Assembly: GCA_018268915.1 (NCBI GenBank)
Contig: JAFDVQ010000007.1
Coordinates: 124,001-188,000 of the forward strand
Direction of reading: 5' to 3'
DNA: 64,000 nucleotides
Source of the DNA: Acidobacteriota bacterium
Lineage (GTDB): Bacteria; Acidobacteriota; Terriglobia; Terriglobales; Acidobacteriaceae
Shown here: piece by piece, positions 1 to 8,550 of the stretch
How positions within the stretch are numbered: the stretch's first letter is position 1
How the letters are laid out: the number at the start of each line of letters is the position of its first letter
The notes under the pieces: generated by a model
Told to the model about the DNA's origin: nothing
Database searches by the model: none
The model's input: only the letters and a program-made list of their open reading frames with translations
Translations under genes and position numbers: made by a program

Positions 1-1674
1 CCGATCCAACTCGCCGGCAGCGTCGACACCGTTGTCCCACAAATGCGCCTTGGGATGTGCCGACCCGAATGGCCGCGCATCTTCGTCCGTAATAAATACC
101 TGTCCCGCACGATCCGCATCCGAGAGAATTTTCGCGAGGGCAGCGTCCTGAGCTCCGGCATCCATCCCTGGAGAAAATTCGCGGTATCCGTAATCGATCG
201 CGACTTTGTCCCAGTCGCCGATCCCCGCTGCGTACGCGTGAGAAGTGTCGATCTTTCCGTTGCTATCCAGGGTGATCAGGGGATGCGGATAGTCCATAAC
301 GCTGTCGCTTTGCTTCACAGTCGAAGCTGCGAAATTGTGCGCCAGTCCGAGCGTGTGTCCGGTCTCATGAGCCGAGAGTTGTCGGATCCGCGCCAAAGCC
401 ATCTTCAACATCGGATCGTCTGCCGGCTTTTTGCCATCGGCATAAGGCGACAACAGCGCCTCGGCAATCAGGTAGTCCTGCCGCGCGCGCAGCGAACCGA
501 GCGTCACGTTTCCCTTGATGATTTCTCCCGTACGCGGGTCGGCGATTGCCGAGCCATAGCTCCATCCGCGCGTGTAGCGATGCACCCATTGAATGATGTT
601 GTAGCGGACATCCATGGGATCGGCGCCTTCCGGAAGCAGGTCAACGCGAAATGTGCCTTTGGCCCAGCCTGCAGCCTGAAAGGCGTCGTCCCACCAGCGT
701 GCGCCCTCGAGCAGAGCGGTTCGCACCGGCTCCGGCGCACCGCGGTCCACGTAGTACTGAATCGGCGTGACAGCTTTGCAGTCCGCCTCACACTTCGGAT
801 TCTGCTTTACAAGCCGATGGCGAACCAGCAGATGCTGGTCGAGCGGATCTCCGAGAGCAGCCGTGTAATCCCGGAAGCTGCTCGGGAAGAAACCAGCACG
901 GGGCACAAACTTGCGTGGCACAAACCCGGGTCCCGGCAGCTCGATAAAAGAGCTCCGTTCGCGTACCGTCATCGCATGAGGGTCCGGAGTCACGTTGCCG
1001 ACAAATTCACCGCTCGGCGGAGCGTCTGTGGTGAATGTCAGCTCCGCTTCAACCTCCGTATTCTTAGGGAAAGCCTTCGTGTCATCCAGCGCGATAGCCG
1101 ATCGCGTGGCATCCACCTTGTATGAGCCCTGTTTGAGCCGGGTCAGAGTGTCAGCCACTCCATGCGAATCGTGGAGAAAGAAGTCTGTGGCATCCAGGAG
1201 GATCGCTCCCTCCTGTGACTCGGCGGCGACCGTGAATCCCCACAGCACCGACCGGGCAAACGATTGCTTCACTGCAAGCTGCTCGTCCTCGTCGCTGCTC
1301 GATGTGCGGAATGCCAGATTTGGCTCGACTAGCAGGACCTTCGGTCCACGCCGCTCGAAGTGCACGATCCGCCCCTCGGACACCTGCCCGCGATCGAGGC
1401 CAAGATCATTGGAGCCAGTCCCAAACGGCAGGGAAGTAGCGAAGAGAAAATCAGCGCTCCTGCCGTCCGCGTCGATGCGCGGAACTTCGAGATACAGTTT
1501 CCCGCTGCGCGCATCCCAGTCCAGCGGAATCAAGCCTTCCATGTGTTTCATCCCTGCCGTTTTTTCGCGGACGGTCGGTAACTCCCCCGGCGTTTCTTTC
1601 GCCGAAGTCTGTGCGATAGCCACAACTGCCAAGAGGGAACAGAAGACAAGAGTAAAAGGAGGAAGCTTGCGCAT
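1..1674 (-). CDS. Zinc-dependent metalloprotease, DUF5117/DUF4953 type (3' end missing)
   Basis: I read this by translating the reverse strand; 558 codons stay open to the window edge, so the C-terminus is cut off. It starts at ATG 1674 behind an AAGGAGGA ribosome site and begins with a signal peptide ending near AIAQT. The metzincin zinc site is clear: HETGHTLGLAH, with His436, His440 and His446 as likely zinc ligands and Glu437 as the catalytic base. A later GDWDKVAIDYGYREF stretch and the upstream block around residues 130-160 (VLLVEPNLAFR, then SFARSVLWGF) are typical of the large secreted DUF5117/DUF4953 proteases. Family members usually run to about 800-900 residues, so roughly a third is missing. 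The likely role is secreted or periplasmic protein degradation; the substrate is unknown. The opposite strand carries long spurious open frames. Confidence 0.88.
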   Translation of the reverse strand, partial: MRKLPPFTLVFCSLLAVVAIAQTSAKETPGELPTVREKTAGMKHMEGLIPLDWDARSGKLYLEVPRIDADGRSADFLFATSLPFGTGSNDLGLDRGQVSEGRIVHFERRGPKVLLVEPNLAFRTSSSDEDEQLAVKQSFARSVLWGFTVAAESQEGAILLDATDFFLHDSHGVADTLTRLKQGSYKVDATRSAIALDDTKAFPKNTEVEAELTFTTDAPPSGEFVGNVTPDPHAMTVRERSSFIELPGPGFVPRKFVPRAGFFPSSFRDYTAALGDPLDQHLLVRHRLVKQNPKCEADCKAVTPIQYYVDRGAPEPVRTALLEGARWWDDAFQAAGWAKGTFRVDLLPEGADPMDVRYNIIQWVHRYTRGWSYGSAIADPRTGEIIKGNVTLGSLRARQDYLIAEALLSPYADGKKPADDPMLKMALARIRQLSAHETGHTLGLAHNFAASTVKQSDSVMDYPHPLITLDSNGKIDTSHAYAAGIGDWDKVAIDYGYREFSPGMDAGAQDAALAKILSDADRAGQVFITDEDARPFGSAHPKAHLWDNGVDAAGELDR

Positions 1675-1716
1675 TCCTCCTTCTATCACGCCGGATTCAT
1701 TTTCGAGTCCACTGTG

Positions 1717-1749
1717 CCCATTCATCGCGGCTTCATCGCGATGAATGGG
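1717..1749. repeat. Perfect 13-bp inverted repeat (hairpin)
   Basis: CCCATTCATCGCG at 1717-1729 is exactly mirrored at 1737-1749 around a 7-base loop. It sits between the stop of kduI (1777) and the start of the metalloprotease (1674), both on the minus strand. Neither side has a run of T, so it is not a textbook Rho-independent terminator. It could still attenuate transcription, protect a 3' end or be a regulator site. Confidence 0.75.
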
Positions 1750-1776
1750 AATCGGCCCCGGCGCTTCATCTGCACG

Positions 1777-2607
1777 TCACCGCATCGTACTCAGATCCAC
1801 TGGATCCATGTCCGAGTAGTCCTGATTCTCTCCGCCCATGCCCCAGCAGAATTTGTAGGCCTGCGTCCCAGCACCTGCGTGGATCGACCACCCCGGTGAA
1901 ATCACCACCTCGCGATTTGCAACCACGATATGCCGCGTCTCCTCAGGTGGGCCCATCAGGTGAAAGACGCGCGCATTCTCCGCCACATCGAAATAGAGGT
2001 AGAGCTCCGACCGGCGCATGTGCGTGTGCGCGGGCATGGTGTTCCAGGTACTACCCTCCTGCAGATGCGTCACTCCCATCACCAGCTGGCAGCTCTTGGC
2101 GCCGCCCATGTGGATGTACTTGTAGATTGTTCGCCGGTTGCTGGTCGCCGCTGCCCCAATCTCGGTCGGCTGCGCGTCTGCCTTCCGAACGACAGCGACC
2201 GGGTGGGCCGTGTGTGCCGGATAGCTCAGAATGTAGAAAACCGCCGGTGAATGCGCGTTGATCGACTCAAATCGAATCTCCGGATTCCCGCGACCGATAT
2301 AGATGAGGTCCAGGTTCTCGAGCTCATACTTCACATTTCCCACGTGAACCACACCCGTCCCGCCGATGCTCAGAGCTCCGAGCTCGCGCCGCTCGGTGAA
2401 GTACTCGGCCAGCAGCTGTGGGGTACTGCTCAAAGTCAGCGGTCCATCAGTTGGCGCCGCCAAGCCGACCACAGCGCGATCAAGATCAACGTAGCTCAGC
2501 CGAATCTCACCTGGCCCGTATAAACCATCAGCCAGAAAGCACTCGCGGAGTTCCTTCGTGGTCATCCGCGGATACCGCACCGGGTCTGAAATCAAAATCG
2601 TTTTCAT
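1777..2607 (-). CDS. kduI: 5-dehydro-4-deoxy-D-glucuronate isomerase (KduI)
   Basis: Cytoplasmic cupin enzyme (EC 5.3.1.17) that converts 5-dehydro-4-deoxy-D-glucuronate to 3-deoxy-D-glycero-2,5-hexodiulosonate in pectin and uronate breakdown. With the ATG at 2607 it has 276 residues, against 278 in the E. coli enzyme. The four zinc ligands are present as His194, His196, Glu201 and His243, each two positions before the E. coli numbering. An ATG at 2619 is in frame, but 2607 has a GGGGA ribosome site; the open frame runs further upstream to 2751 without family similarity. No other pectin or uronate gene lies nearby, so it is an isolated catabolic gene here. It is divergent from the exported protein starting at 2733. 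Confidence 0.95.
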   Translation of the reverse strand: MKTILISDPVRYPRMTTKELRECFLADGLYGPGEIRLSYVDLDRAVVGLAAPTDGPLTLSSTPQLLAEYFTERRELGALSIGGTGVVHVGNVKYELENLDLIYIGRGNPEIRFESINAHSPAVFYILSYPAHTAHPVAVVRKADAQPTEIGAAATSNRRTIYKYIHMGGAKSCQLVMGVTHLQEGSTWNTMPAHTHMRRSELYLYFDVAENARVFHLMGPPEETRHIVVANREVVISPGWSIHAGAGTQAYKFCWGMGGENQDYSDMDPVDLSTMR

Positions 2608-2732
2608 CAAGTTCCCCATGGCAAAGACTGTGCAGGCTTCGTCCCCACCAGCATATCCTTCGAGACTGAATAGGCCGGTTCGATCGCGATAAAATTGCTC
2701 TTTGCCGTGCAGGCTAATCCAGCTGTTACACA

Positions 2733-3998
2733 ATGCGCATGAACAGATCACCCTTGAGATCCCGGCTCCTGTTTACAGTTCTTGCGATCTCCTCCTCCTG
2801 TTTCTGGTCTGCGGTTGGTCGCGCGCAGATGCAAACCAAAGACATCACCTGCAATAACGGAAGCGGGGAATACACCACCCAATTCTCCTCGGGAATCAAC
2901 GTCGAAGTGGGACCGGTGCGGAAAGGTGAGTTTGCCGATCGTGCATGTGCCGCCAGGCTTGTCGCGAAAGGGGAAGAAGTTTCTGTTGTCGACGATGCCG
3001 GTCAGGTCGGCATCGATGTCCTGGGAGCCGATCTTGGCCTGGGACGGCCTGTCGTTGCGTTCCAAATTGATAGGACTGGGAGCGGCACCAATGTTGTGTA
3101 TCAGATCTACTCGCTCAAAAAGCCGGCGCAAATGATCTACAAGCTTTCGGGCGGCGACTACTACAGCGCCGCAGACACAGACATGGACGGACGCGTCGAG
3201 ATCTGGACAGACGATGCATCTGTGATGGATGGATTTGAAGGAGTGCCGGGGGCAGACTTCGACTTCGCGCCGACGATCGTTCTTCGCTTTGAAAATGGAC
3301 ATCCTGTTGATGTCGGATCAGAATTCACGGCACAGTACGACGGCATAATCGCGAAACTTCGTTCTCAACTCAACAAAGACGACCTCGCGGAATTCAAGCG
3401 CAGCGATGGCAAACCATCTCTCAAAACCCTGCAGTCAGGTGAGGAACTGCATAGACTGATGCGGACCAAGATCAGCATCATGGAGGTGATTTGGGAATAT
3501 CTTTACAGCGGGCGCGACAAGCAAGCCTGGGCCGCGCTCGAGGAGTTGTGGCCTTCGCGAGACAGCGATCGCATTCGCAGCGCGATTTCCGACCTTCATA
3601 GCCGCGGAGTTCTGCACAATGTCGGGCGGTCACAGCACGTTCACAGCCGCAGATCCCACGCAAGGATCTACGATGAGGTGCTTGATACTCCCGTATTGAA
3701 CACAGTAAATCCGTACGGAGGAGCACCGCCCTCCTCTGCGCCTGAACCACCTGTCGTACAACCGAAATCCATCCTTCTCCGCCGTCCGCCCAGTTCCGTA
3801 AATGGCGGTTTCCCTTCCGAGAACGAAACTCTGGAGCTCGTGGTTGACGCGGCGGGCAAAGTGCGATCTGCGAAGGTCATTAACGCGACGGATGATCTGC
3901 TCATACAAGCCAGTTCCGGCTGGCACTTTATCCCTGCATACCGAGAGGGTCTGCCTGTCGCCTGCCGTTTCCGCCTGGCGGTATCGACCTTGAAATAG
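2733..3998 (+). CDS. Exported protein of unknown function with TonB-C-like tail
   Basis: The protein has 421 residues. A hydrophobic signal peptide covers residues 10-30 and ends at GRAQ. The middle part (about 35-330) is not a family I recognise; it contains DTDMDGRVEIWTDD, resembling a calcium-binding or FG-GAP-like acidic loop. The last 80 residues (PPSSVNGGFPSE, then LVVDAAGKVRSAKVINA, WHFIPAYREGLPVACR) follow the TonB C-terminal fold pattern seen in many acidobacterial exported proteins. It lacks the membrane anchor plus Pro-rich linker of a real TonB, so energy transduction is doubtful. It is divergent from kduI, with a leader region of about 125 bp. Confidence 0.75.
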   Translation: MRMNRSPLRSRLLFTVLAISSSCFWSAVGRAQMQTKDITCNNGSGEYTTQFSSGINVEVGPVRKGEFADRACAARLVAKGEEVSVVDDAGQVGIDVLGADLGLGRPVVAFQIDRTGSGTNVVYQIYSLKKPAQMIYKLSGGDYYSAADTDMDGRVEIWTDDASVMDGFEGVPGADFDFAPTIVLRFENGHPVDVGSEFTAQYDGIIAKLRSQLNKDDLAEFKRSDGKPSLKTLQSGEELHRLMRTKISIMEVIWEYLYSGRDKQAWAALEELWPSRDSDRIRSAISDLHSRGVLHNVGRSQHVHSRRSHARIYDEVLDTPVLNTVNPYGGAPPSSAPEPPVVQPKSILLRRPPSSVNGGFPSENETLELVVDAAGKVRSAKVINATDDLLIQASSGWHFIPAYREGLPVACRFRLAVSTLK

Positions 3999-4101
3999 CA
4001 CGGAGATCGGCTAGTAAACGCTGCGCGGACAACACTGTCTCGCGAGATTCCATCAAATCAGCGATATAGAGGTGCGGAAGGTTCCTTATGGGAGCAGAGT
4101 C

Positions 4102-4566
4102 ATGAGTTCGACAGTACAAGCCGGCCGCGCACATCAGGCTCGTCGCGCTCATAAGGTTCTTCATGCTGCCAAGTCCCGGACGACCCGCAGCACCTTCGCT
4201 CACTTCTGCAGCAACGCTTCCAATTGGCTGGGGTCCAAGTGGGCCTTCATCGCCGCAATTCTCATCGTTTTCATCTGGGCGGCCACGGGCCCCATCTTTC
4301 ACTACTCCAACACATGGCAGCTAGTCATCAACACAGGTACGACCATCGTCACGTTTCTGATGGTCTTTCTGATACAGAACACCCAGAACAGGGACGCCCA
4401 GGCCATCAACCTCAAGCTGGATGAGCTGATTCTCTCCATCGGATCTGCCAGCAACCAGATGATGGATATCGAGAACCTGAGCGATGACGAGCTGGGCCTT
4501 CTCCACGACCGCTACGAAAAGATCCGTGCAGAGTGCATGAAACGCAACAAAAGAGAGCGAAAGTAG
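4102..4566 (+). CDS. Low-affinity iron permease-like membrane protein
   Basis: The protein has 154 residues. It matches the small bacterial members of the low-affinity iron permease family (PF04120): a hydrophobic helix WAFIAAILIVFIWAATGP, a second helix around INTGTTIVTFLMVFLIQ, then the conserved NTQNRDAQAINLKLDELI and a charged C-terminal tail with a short amphipathic helix. The ATG at 4102 is chosen because GGAG lies seven bases upstream; an in-frame GTG at 4072 lacks a site. Iron transport is assigned only by the family name; bacterial members are poorly tested. The gene stands alone. Confidence 0.85.
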   Translation: MSSTVQAGRAHQARRAHKVLHAAKSRTTRSTFAHFCSNASNWLGSKWAFIAAILIVFIWAATGPIFHYSNTWQLVINTGTTIVTFLMVFLIQNTQNRDAQAINLKLDELILSIGSASNQMMDIENLSDDELGLLHDRYEKIRAECMKRNKRERK

Positions 4567-4680
4567 TACCTCGCCACCCCCGCTGCGAGCCCGAGACGGT
4601 AGGTTTGGTCTTCGCCTCTTATTCTCTTGGCACTTCCACCTAGGTAATGGCGACCAGCTAGCGGAATCTGATCAATCTGG

Positions 4681-4696
4681 AGTGTACGGTTACACT
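4681..4696. promoter_or_regulatory. Short palindrome before the VWFA gene
   Basis: AGTGTA and TACACT flank CGGT, 22 bases upstream of the start at 4719. The size and symmetry fit a dimeric repressor site, but a six-base arm can occur by chance. I have no second copy to support it. Confidence 0.25.
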
Positions 4697-4718
4697 GGAC
4701 AGAGCATCTTATTCACTG

Positions 4719-5951
4719 ATGCGCGATTGCGTTTCGTACGGTCGAATTGTGTCTTCCAATCTCCAAGTCATCGCGCGCGTGGCTGCGCTAGCGTTTTGCG
4801 GCACTGCAGCACTGGCAGCCGCACAGAGTGCACCCCCCGCAGTGGCGCCTCAGCAGGGGCCTGCCACTCGTCCTGCCTCTCCCATTCAGAAAGACCCCCG
4901 CCGCCCCGAGATCCAGCCGGACCTCGCAGTGGACCGTGACCCGATCCCGTCTCCCGACCCCGAGCCGGTCTCCGAAACTTCGAACGACATTACCGTGAAT
5001 ACGCCCGGCAAGACCGGGGAGATTCAGAAGGGCCAGAACGGCGTCTATACCCTCCACGAAAACGTGGACGAGGTTCTGCTCAATTGCACGGTCATTGACG
5101 AGAATGGTCATCCTGTTGAAGGCCTAACCCAGGCTGATTTCCGTGTATGGGAAGACAATGCTCAGCAGCGCGTCAGCTCATTCCGGCACCAGGACCAGCC
5201 CGTTTCTCTGGGGCTCCTGATCGATAACTCGGGCTCCATGCGCGACAAGCGCACCGCGATCAATCACGCAGCTATAAACCTCATGCAGCAGTCCAACCAT
5301 GAGGACACGGCGTTCGTAGTTAACTTCAATGACCATGCCTACCTCGATCAGGGATTTACGACCGACCTCGTCGCCCTCAATCGCGGCCTGGCGCACTTCG
5401 ACTCCAAGGGAACTACGGCTCTTTACGATGCCGTTGCGGCATCCGCTGACGAGCTGTCGAAGCATGCCAAGTTCCCGAAGCAGGTACTGCTGGTCGTTTC
5501 AGATGGAGCCGATAACGCCTCGCATCTGACTGAGCAAAAGACCATTCAGCGTGTGCAGGACCTGGGCGGTCCGGTCATCTACTCCATCGGCCTTCTCTAT
5601 GACGCCGACGAGCGCGAGTACCAGAAGGCTCACGAGTCCCTTCAGGCGATGTCCAACGATACCGGCGGTATAGCCTACTTCCCACGCTCTCTGGAAGAGG
5701 TGAACTCGATCGCCTCCGACGTCGCCCGCGACATTCGCAATCAGTACACGGTCGGTTATCACTCCAACAAGGCTTCCGCGCAGGGAGGGTTCCGCACTGT
5801 TCACGTGGAAGCTTACGGCAAAAAGGGTGCAAAGCTCATCGTCAGAACACGCCGCGGCTATTACGCCAAGCCAAGCACTCCGAATCAGACCGCCCAGACC
5901 GCTCCGAGCGGACAGGCAACGCCGAGCGCCCAGACAGCTCCGAAACAATAG
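4719..5951 (+). CDS. Secreted VWFA-domain protein (acidobacterial VWFA-related type)
   Basis: The protein has 410 residues: signal peptide at about 17-36, then a Pro-rich spacer (37-85), a beta-rich segment with the EVLLNCTVIDENGHPVEGL pattern, and a von Willebrand factor A domain from about 163 to 370. The metal site (MIDAS) is intact: Asp169-x-Ser171-x-Ser173, Thr232/233 and Asp262. The layout is that of the VWFA-related proteins that are expanded in Acidobacteria. It probably acts outside the cytoplasm as a metal-dependent protein-binding module; the partner is unknown. The C-terminal 30 residues are a low-complexity Thr/Ala/Pro/Gln tail. A small 7-bp hairpin (5968-5986) follows the stop. 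Confidence 0.9.
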   Translation: MRDCVSYGRIVSSNLQVIARVAALAFCGTAALAAAQSAPPAVAPQQGPATRPASPIQKDPRRPEIQPDLAVDRDPIPSPDPEPVSETSNDITVNTPGKTGEIQKGQNGVYTLHENVDEVLLNCTVIDENGHPVEGLTQADFRVWEDNAQQRVSSFRHQDQPVSLGLLIDNSGSMRDKRTAINHAAINLMQQSNHEDTAFVVNFNDHAYLDQGFTTDLVALNRGLAHFDSKGTTALYDAVAASADELSKHAKFPKQVLLVVSDGADNASHLTEQKTIQRVQDLGGPVIYSIGLLYDADEREYQKAHESLQAMSNDTGGIAYFPRSLEEVNSIASDVARDIRNQYTVGYHSNKASAQGGFRTVHVEAYGKKGAKLIVRTRRGYYAKPSTPNQTAQTAPSGQATPSAQTAPKQ

Positions 5952-6240
5952 ACAGCTCTTAAGAGATTGAACCTGCAAGAGGTTCATGGATCAGATGCGC
6001 GGTCCCTCTTCAAGAGCTCGGTCAAGCTCGTTGCTGCATGGCTTCTTTGCCTGTTGATGCCGGGTATCATAAGGTCCTCTCGAGCCACATGCTGCATCTC
6101 TTGCTTGCCAACGGGGAGGGACTCGGATCGGGCCAAGACCCCAACATGACCAGCCGTTCTAGAGATCACATTCGGGGGTTTTTCAGAGCGCCTTAAGAGA
6201 GAACTGACGAGGCTTGGACGTGGCCCGCGGATAAAGTAAA
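5952..6240. other. Intergenic stretch without a supported gene
   Basis: About 290 bases between two convergent genes. A 60-codon plus-strand frame at 5967-6149 has no ribosome site or recognisable content. The only structures I see are the 7-bp hairpin TGAACCT/AGGTTCA at 5968-5986 and the terminator that follows. Confidence 0.6.
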
Positions 6241-6264
6241 AGGGGAGAGCATTCGCTCTCCCCT
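6232..6264 (-). terminator. Rho-independent terminator of the TonB gene
   Basis: A perfect 10-bp stem (AGGGGAGAGC / GCTCTCCCCT, 6241-6250 and 6255-6264) with a four-base loop. Read on the minus strand it is followed by TTTACTTTAT. It lies 25 bases after the stop of the TonB gene at 6289. Confidence 0.85.
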
Positions 6265-6288
6265 CTGTGCTTCTAACTATAGCCAGTC

Positions 6289-7305
6289 TCAGTGCAAGTG
6301 GAACTCTACCTCAACCACGATCTGCACCGGCACCGGGTGACCGTCGTACATGGCCGGCTTGAACTTGTACTGCCGAACAGCCTCGATGGCTTTCTCATCA
6401 AGGCCCATCGCCAGGTGCTTCGTCACATGCACGTTCTGCGGATTGCCCTGGGCATCGACGATCAGCTGAATCGAGCAAGAGCCCTGGAAACTCGCCTGGC
6501 GAGCTTCTTCGGTGAACTCCGGCTGAACTGAATGAACAACCGAAGGCGCGCTGACGCCGCCGCCGACTGTCATGAGGCCGCCGCCGTAGCCGCCGCCCTG
6601 GCCGGCACCAACGCCATTGCCTTTGCCGGCGCCGAAACCGCCGCCAAGTCCGTGGCCGAACGATCCGCCCTGCCCGTTACCCTGCGATACAAGCTTGATC
6701 TGCGGCGAATCGCTCACTCCCAGATTCGCCATCTTCGGCTGATCGGGCAGAGCCACCGTCGTTGTAGGCTGAATGGCCATCTTCGGATTATCAATCTTCA
6801 GCTTCGGAGCGCTCAGCTCAACCTTCGACACCACCACCGGCGGTGTGCCTTTTTGCACTTCGATCGGTTTGGGCTGAGGAATACCGCCGCCGCCGCCGCC
6901 GTGCGAAACCTTCGGAACCGGAAGGATCCGTGGAGGAGGAGGCACGGGTGCGAACAGCTTGAAGTCTACGTGGCTCATATTCATCGCGGGCGCGATCACC
7001 GGGCGCATTCTCATTCCCAGATACAAAACGCCGCCAATCACGATGACGTGCACGATCGCTGAGATGATGCGCGACTTCGGGTCGCGCTCCTTCAGCGCCG
7101 CGTCTAGTCCACCAAAGGTCGGAACGGTCGTTGGCGTCGTCACCCGCTCTGCGACGGGTGTCATCGGAACCAGATAAAGAGTCCGCGGTCTTTCCGCCTC
7201 ATCTTCACGCAGATCTACTGCGAGCGAGGAAGAGTTATAAAACGTGTTCGAGAAAGGTCTTATCTTCGAACTTGTTTTGCGCGATTTGGACCCAAAGTCT
7301 CCCAT
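6289..7305 (-). CDS. TonB family energy-transducer protein
   Basis: The protein has 338 residues: a cytoplasmic N-terminal part (1-78), a single membrane helix at about 80-97 (IISAIVHVIVIGGVLYLG), a periplasmic Pro-rich stretch beginning PVPPPPRILPVPK, a Gly-rich run (GGSFGHGLGGGFGAGKG) and a TonB C-terminal domain from about 258 to the end (VQPEFTEEARQASFQGS, KAIEAVRQYKFKPAMYDGHPV). Its job would be to pass the proton-motive force to outer-membrane receptors. The 78-residue cytoplasmic extension before the helix is long for TonB; the acidobacterial versions often have one. No ExbB/ExbD genes are in the window. It ends in a strong terminator. Confidence 0.92.
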   Translation of the reverse strand: MGDFGSKSRKTSSKIRPFSNTFYNSSSLAVDLREDEAERPRTLYLVPMTPVAERVTTPTTVPTFGGLDAALKERDPKSRIISAIVHVIVIGGVLYLGMRMRPVIAPAMNMSHVDFKLFAPVPPPPRILPVPKVSHGGGGGGIPQPKPIEVQKGTPPVVVSKVELSAPKLKIDNPKMAIQPTTTVALPDQPKMANLGVSDSPQIKLVSQGNGQGGSFGHGLGGGFGAGKGNGVGAGQGGGYGGGLMTVGGGVSAPSVVHSVQPEFTEEARQASFQGSCSIQLIVDAQGNPQNVHVTKHLAMGLDEKAIEAVRQYKFKPAMYDGHPVPVQIVVEVEFHLH

Positions 7306-7422
7306 AATTTTTTCCGGCTATGTACAGCTTCCGGCCTCCCCCATGATGAATAACTGCGACCAAAGAAGCATCGAGGTTGCGTTCCCGGAACGGGTTTACC
7401 CGTCCCGGCTGTTGAAGTTAGA

Positions 7423-8523
7423 TCACCAGATCCCCTTGTCACTCCCGGTGATTTTTTGCCCTACCAGCGCTGCTGTGGCGAGCCACGGCAGCAGGCTCAG
7501 TCGAGCGCCGCTTTGAATCTGTCGCCGGCGGAAGGTGCCTGCGAGCTGTTTGCCATAAAGCATTGCCGACTGAGGCAGAATCGGAACGCGAAGGAAGTCC
7601 TTCGCGAAATAAATCTCCCGCCCGTCGAACTTCGCGGCCTTCAACACCCATTGCGGAATGTCGAGCCCCTGACCGCGGAACCGCTTCACATAATCGGAGA
7701 CAATGGCCAGGTAAGTAGCCATTCCCTCCCAGATGCCGGCGGTCTTCGCCGCCACATATAGATCGTCGTAGTCCACCATTCCCGTCTCAACCAGCTGCGC
7801 GCTGTCGATCACGTCGCACAGTCTGAAATAGAAGTGGCGGTACATGCGCTGCAGGGTTGAGATCATCAAGCGATCCGAAACCGCAGGCACGCGGAACATC
7901 ATGTCGCCAACCGAAATGCATCTCGTCCGATCGATCAGCGAAGAAGCGATCGCGAACTGTTCGCCTGTCTGTCCGAGCCGCCCGACATGAATCTCAACCA
8001 ACTCTCCAAGTCCGGGCACGATGAAGTTCCATTTGCCTGCAAGCCGGTCTCCCCAGCTGCGCCCATCGGGAACAGCATTGAACTCTTCGCGCATCAGCCC
8101 GATTACCTGAGCCGGCGACGCATTGGTGAACAGATCAAGATCGCTGCCGAGATCCGGCATGTGATCCAGAGACTTGATCACCGCGACATTCAGCCTTCGG
8201 TTCGTGAAGGCGTTGGTGATTTGAAAGAGGTGAGGCACGGCATTGTCGATCCGTGCGCGCTCCGCTGTGAGCGCTTCATCCGCCCAGGCTGTCCGCGTCT
8301 GGTCCCCGGCTTTTGCGGTGATCTTGCGGAAGTTGTCGAGTCCGCGGACGATTACGTGATTCGTGTCTGCAAGGGCTACCAGGGCATCGAAATCAGTCTT
8401 TGAAATCTGCAGCACAGTCCGCTCCAGTTCAGGAGGAAATGTTCCTGCAGCAAGGTGATCGGTCGGCACGATCACGAGCCGTGAGATGAGATCCAGGGAT
8501 TTGTTTTCAGATAGAGATTGCAT
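7423..8523 (-). CDS. Nucleotidyltransferase-like protein (PF14907-like)
   Basis: The protein has 366 residues, with no signal peptide. A GSDLDLF motif at residues 126-132 with its preceding strand (RRLNVAVIKSLDHMPDLGSD) fits the nucleotidyltransferase fold signature GSx(10)DxD in the shortened form of the uncharacterised nucleotidyltransferase family found in polysaccharide and exosortase loci. The C-terminal 200 residues are mainly helical. AAGAAG precedes the ATG at 8523. It sits between the TonB gene and a secreted TPR gene, all on the same strand, and the surface-polysaccharide genes begin a few kilobases away. I infer a role in modifying a sugar or carrier; the substrate is unknown. Confidence 0.65.
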   Translation of the reverse strand: MQSLSENKSLDLISRLVIVPTDHLAAGTFPPELERTVLQISKTDFDALVALADTNHVIVRGLDNFRKITAKAGDQTRTAWADEALTAERARIDNAVPHLFQITNAFTNRRLNVAVIKSLDHMPDLGSDLDLFTNASPAQVIGLMREEFNAVPDGRSWGDRLAGKWNFIVPGLGELVEIHVGRLGQTGEQFAIASSLIDRTRCISVGDMMFRVPAVSDRLMISTLQRMYRHFYFRLCDVIDSAQLVETGMVDYDDLYVAAKTAGIWEGMATYLAIVSDYVKRFRGQGLDIPQWVLKAAKFDGREIYFAKDFLRVPILPQSAMLYGKQLAGTFRRRQIQSGARLSLLPWLATAALVGQKITGSDKGIW

Positions 8524-8550
8524 TCTTCTTTTTTCTCTCGGAATTCAGGA

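Noticed and set aside
43-1125. 360-codon plus-strand frame
   Set aside because: It is antisense to the metalloprotease and composed of GC-driven codons; no signal, domain or ribosome site.
995-1744. 249-codon plus-strand frame
   Set aside because: Antisense to the protease gene; composition rich in Ser and Arg without motif.
5967-6149. 60-codon frame after the VWFA gene
   Set aside because: No ribosome site and it spans the 7-bp hairpin; probably chance.
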